Part shown: piece after piece, positions 63,963 to 64,000 of the stretch
Layout of the letters: every line of letters begins with the position of its first letter
Numbering within the stretch: position 1 is the first letter of the stretch
NCBI RefSeq assembly: GCF_000367945.1
Contig: NZ_KB849178.1
Location: 186,001-250,000 of the forward strand
DNA length: 64,000 bases
Source: Acinetobacter proteolyticus
GTDB taxonomy: Bacteria > Pseudomonadota > Gammaproteobacteria > Pseudomonadales > Moraxellaceae
Direction of reading: 5' to 3'
Made by a program: the position numbers and the translations under genes
The notes under the pieces: generated by a model
Seen by the model: only the letters and a program-made list of their open reading frames with translations
What the model was told of the DNA's origin: nothing
Databases searched by the model: none

Positions 63963-64000
63963 ATGAAAATTGGGCTGATGATTGGATGTGCGATTCTAGT
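63963..64000 (+). CDS. Start of a further gene, cut by window end
   Basis: ATG at 63963 follows AGAAGAAATCT and encodes MKIGLMIGCAIL up to the window end. It may begin a signal peptide or membrane helix. The gap to selO is 12 bases, suggesting cotranscription. Product unknown. Confidence 0.5.
   Translation, partial: MKIGLMIGCAIL

Noticed and set aside
1..64000. Prophage, integron, rRNA or tRNA genes
   Set aside because: No integrase, structural phage gene, rRNA segment or tRNA cloverleaf was seen.

Overview
The window is a stretch of a gammaproteobacterial chromosome that reads as Acinetobacter. The strongest evidence is an AbOmpA-type outer-membrane protein whose signal peptide, barrel and C-terminal domain match the Acinetobacter protein closely. 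Membrane PQQ glucose dehydrogenase next to an OprB porin, the split trpF-trpB and trpA-accD-folC clusters, and an AT-leaning composition fit the same genus. It looks like core chromosome: I see no rRNA, tRNA, CRISPR array, prophage or complete insertion sequence. Species is not assigned.

Layout. 1-3.6 kb: end of mutM, a parvulin, a gamma-glutamylcyclotransferase-like gene, mscL and typA. 3.8-7.7 kb: xanthine-type permease, rsmC and a LysP-like permease. 7.7-9.4 kb: an rtcB RNA-ligase unit whose leader has a promoter inside an inverted repeat, a 9-codon ORF, and mutually exclusive hairpins ending in a terminator. It continues with a small basic protein gene and a third gene cut short. 9.4-12.2 kb: tandem ompA genes. 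12.4-17 kb: FimT-like pseudopilin, thiolase, VOC protein, and cysI with a DUF934 partner. 17.2-23.5 kb: gcd, oprB (with its ribosome site inside a hairpin), an AMACR-type racemase and an AraC regulator. 23.5-29.4 kb: acetyltransferase, small kinase, a lipoprotein of the agmatine/peptidyl-arginine deiminase family, and a thiolase/multifunctional beta-oxidation pair.

29.5-31.1 kb: a patatin phospholipase between two paralogous one-helix membrane proteins, with debris of an unrelated gene. 31-42.4 kb: methyltransferase, hemolysin III, MFS transporter, LpxO-like hydroxylase, secA, 1-Cys peroxiredoxin, MBL hydrolase and a lipoprotein tyrosine phosphatase. 42.4-46.5 kb: trpA-accD-folC-SPOR operon with overlapping junctions. 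46.5-48.6 kb: a MITE-like element, an NhaC-type antiporter and a second palindromic repeat sharing a core with the first. 48.6-54.3 kb: AraC regulator, a diiron-type hydrolase-like gene, an AT-rich HEAT/LRV protein, a DUF2804 protein and a 5'-nucleotidase lipoprotein. 54.4-57 kb: trpF-trpB-DUF1543. 57-59.7 kb: a cobalamin riboswitch ahead of btuB, then a PduO-type cobalamin adenosyltransferase. 59.7-64 kb: glycerophosphodiesterase, META-domain lipoprotein, acyl-CoA desaturase, selO and the first codons of another gene.

The most unusual pieces are the rtcB leader, which looks like an attenuator for an RNA-repair enzyme; the ompA tandem pair, with near-identical ends but diverged barrels; the oprB ribosome-site hairpin; and the patatin flanked by twin small membrane proteins.
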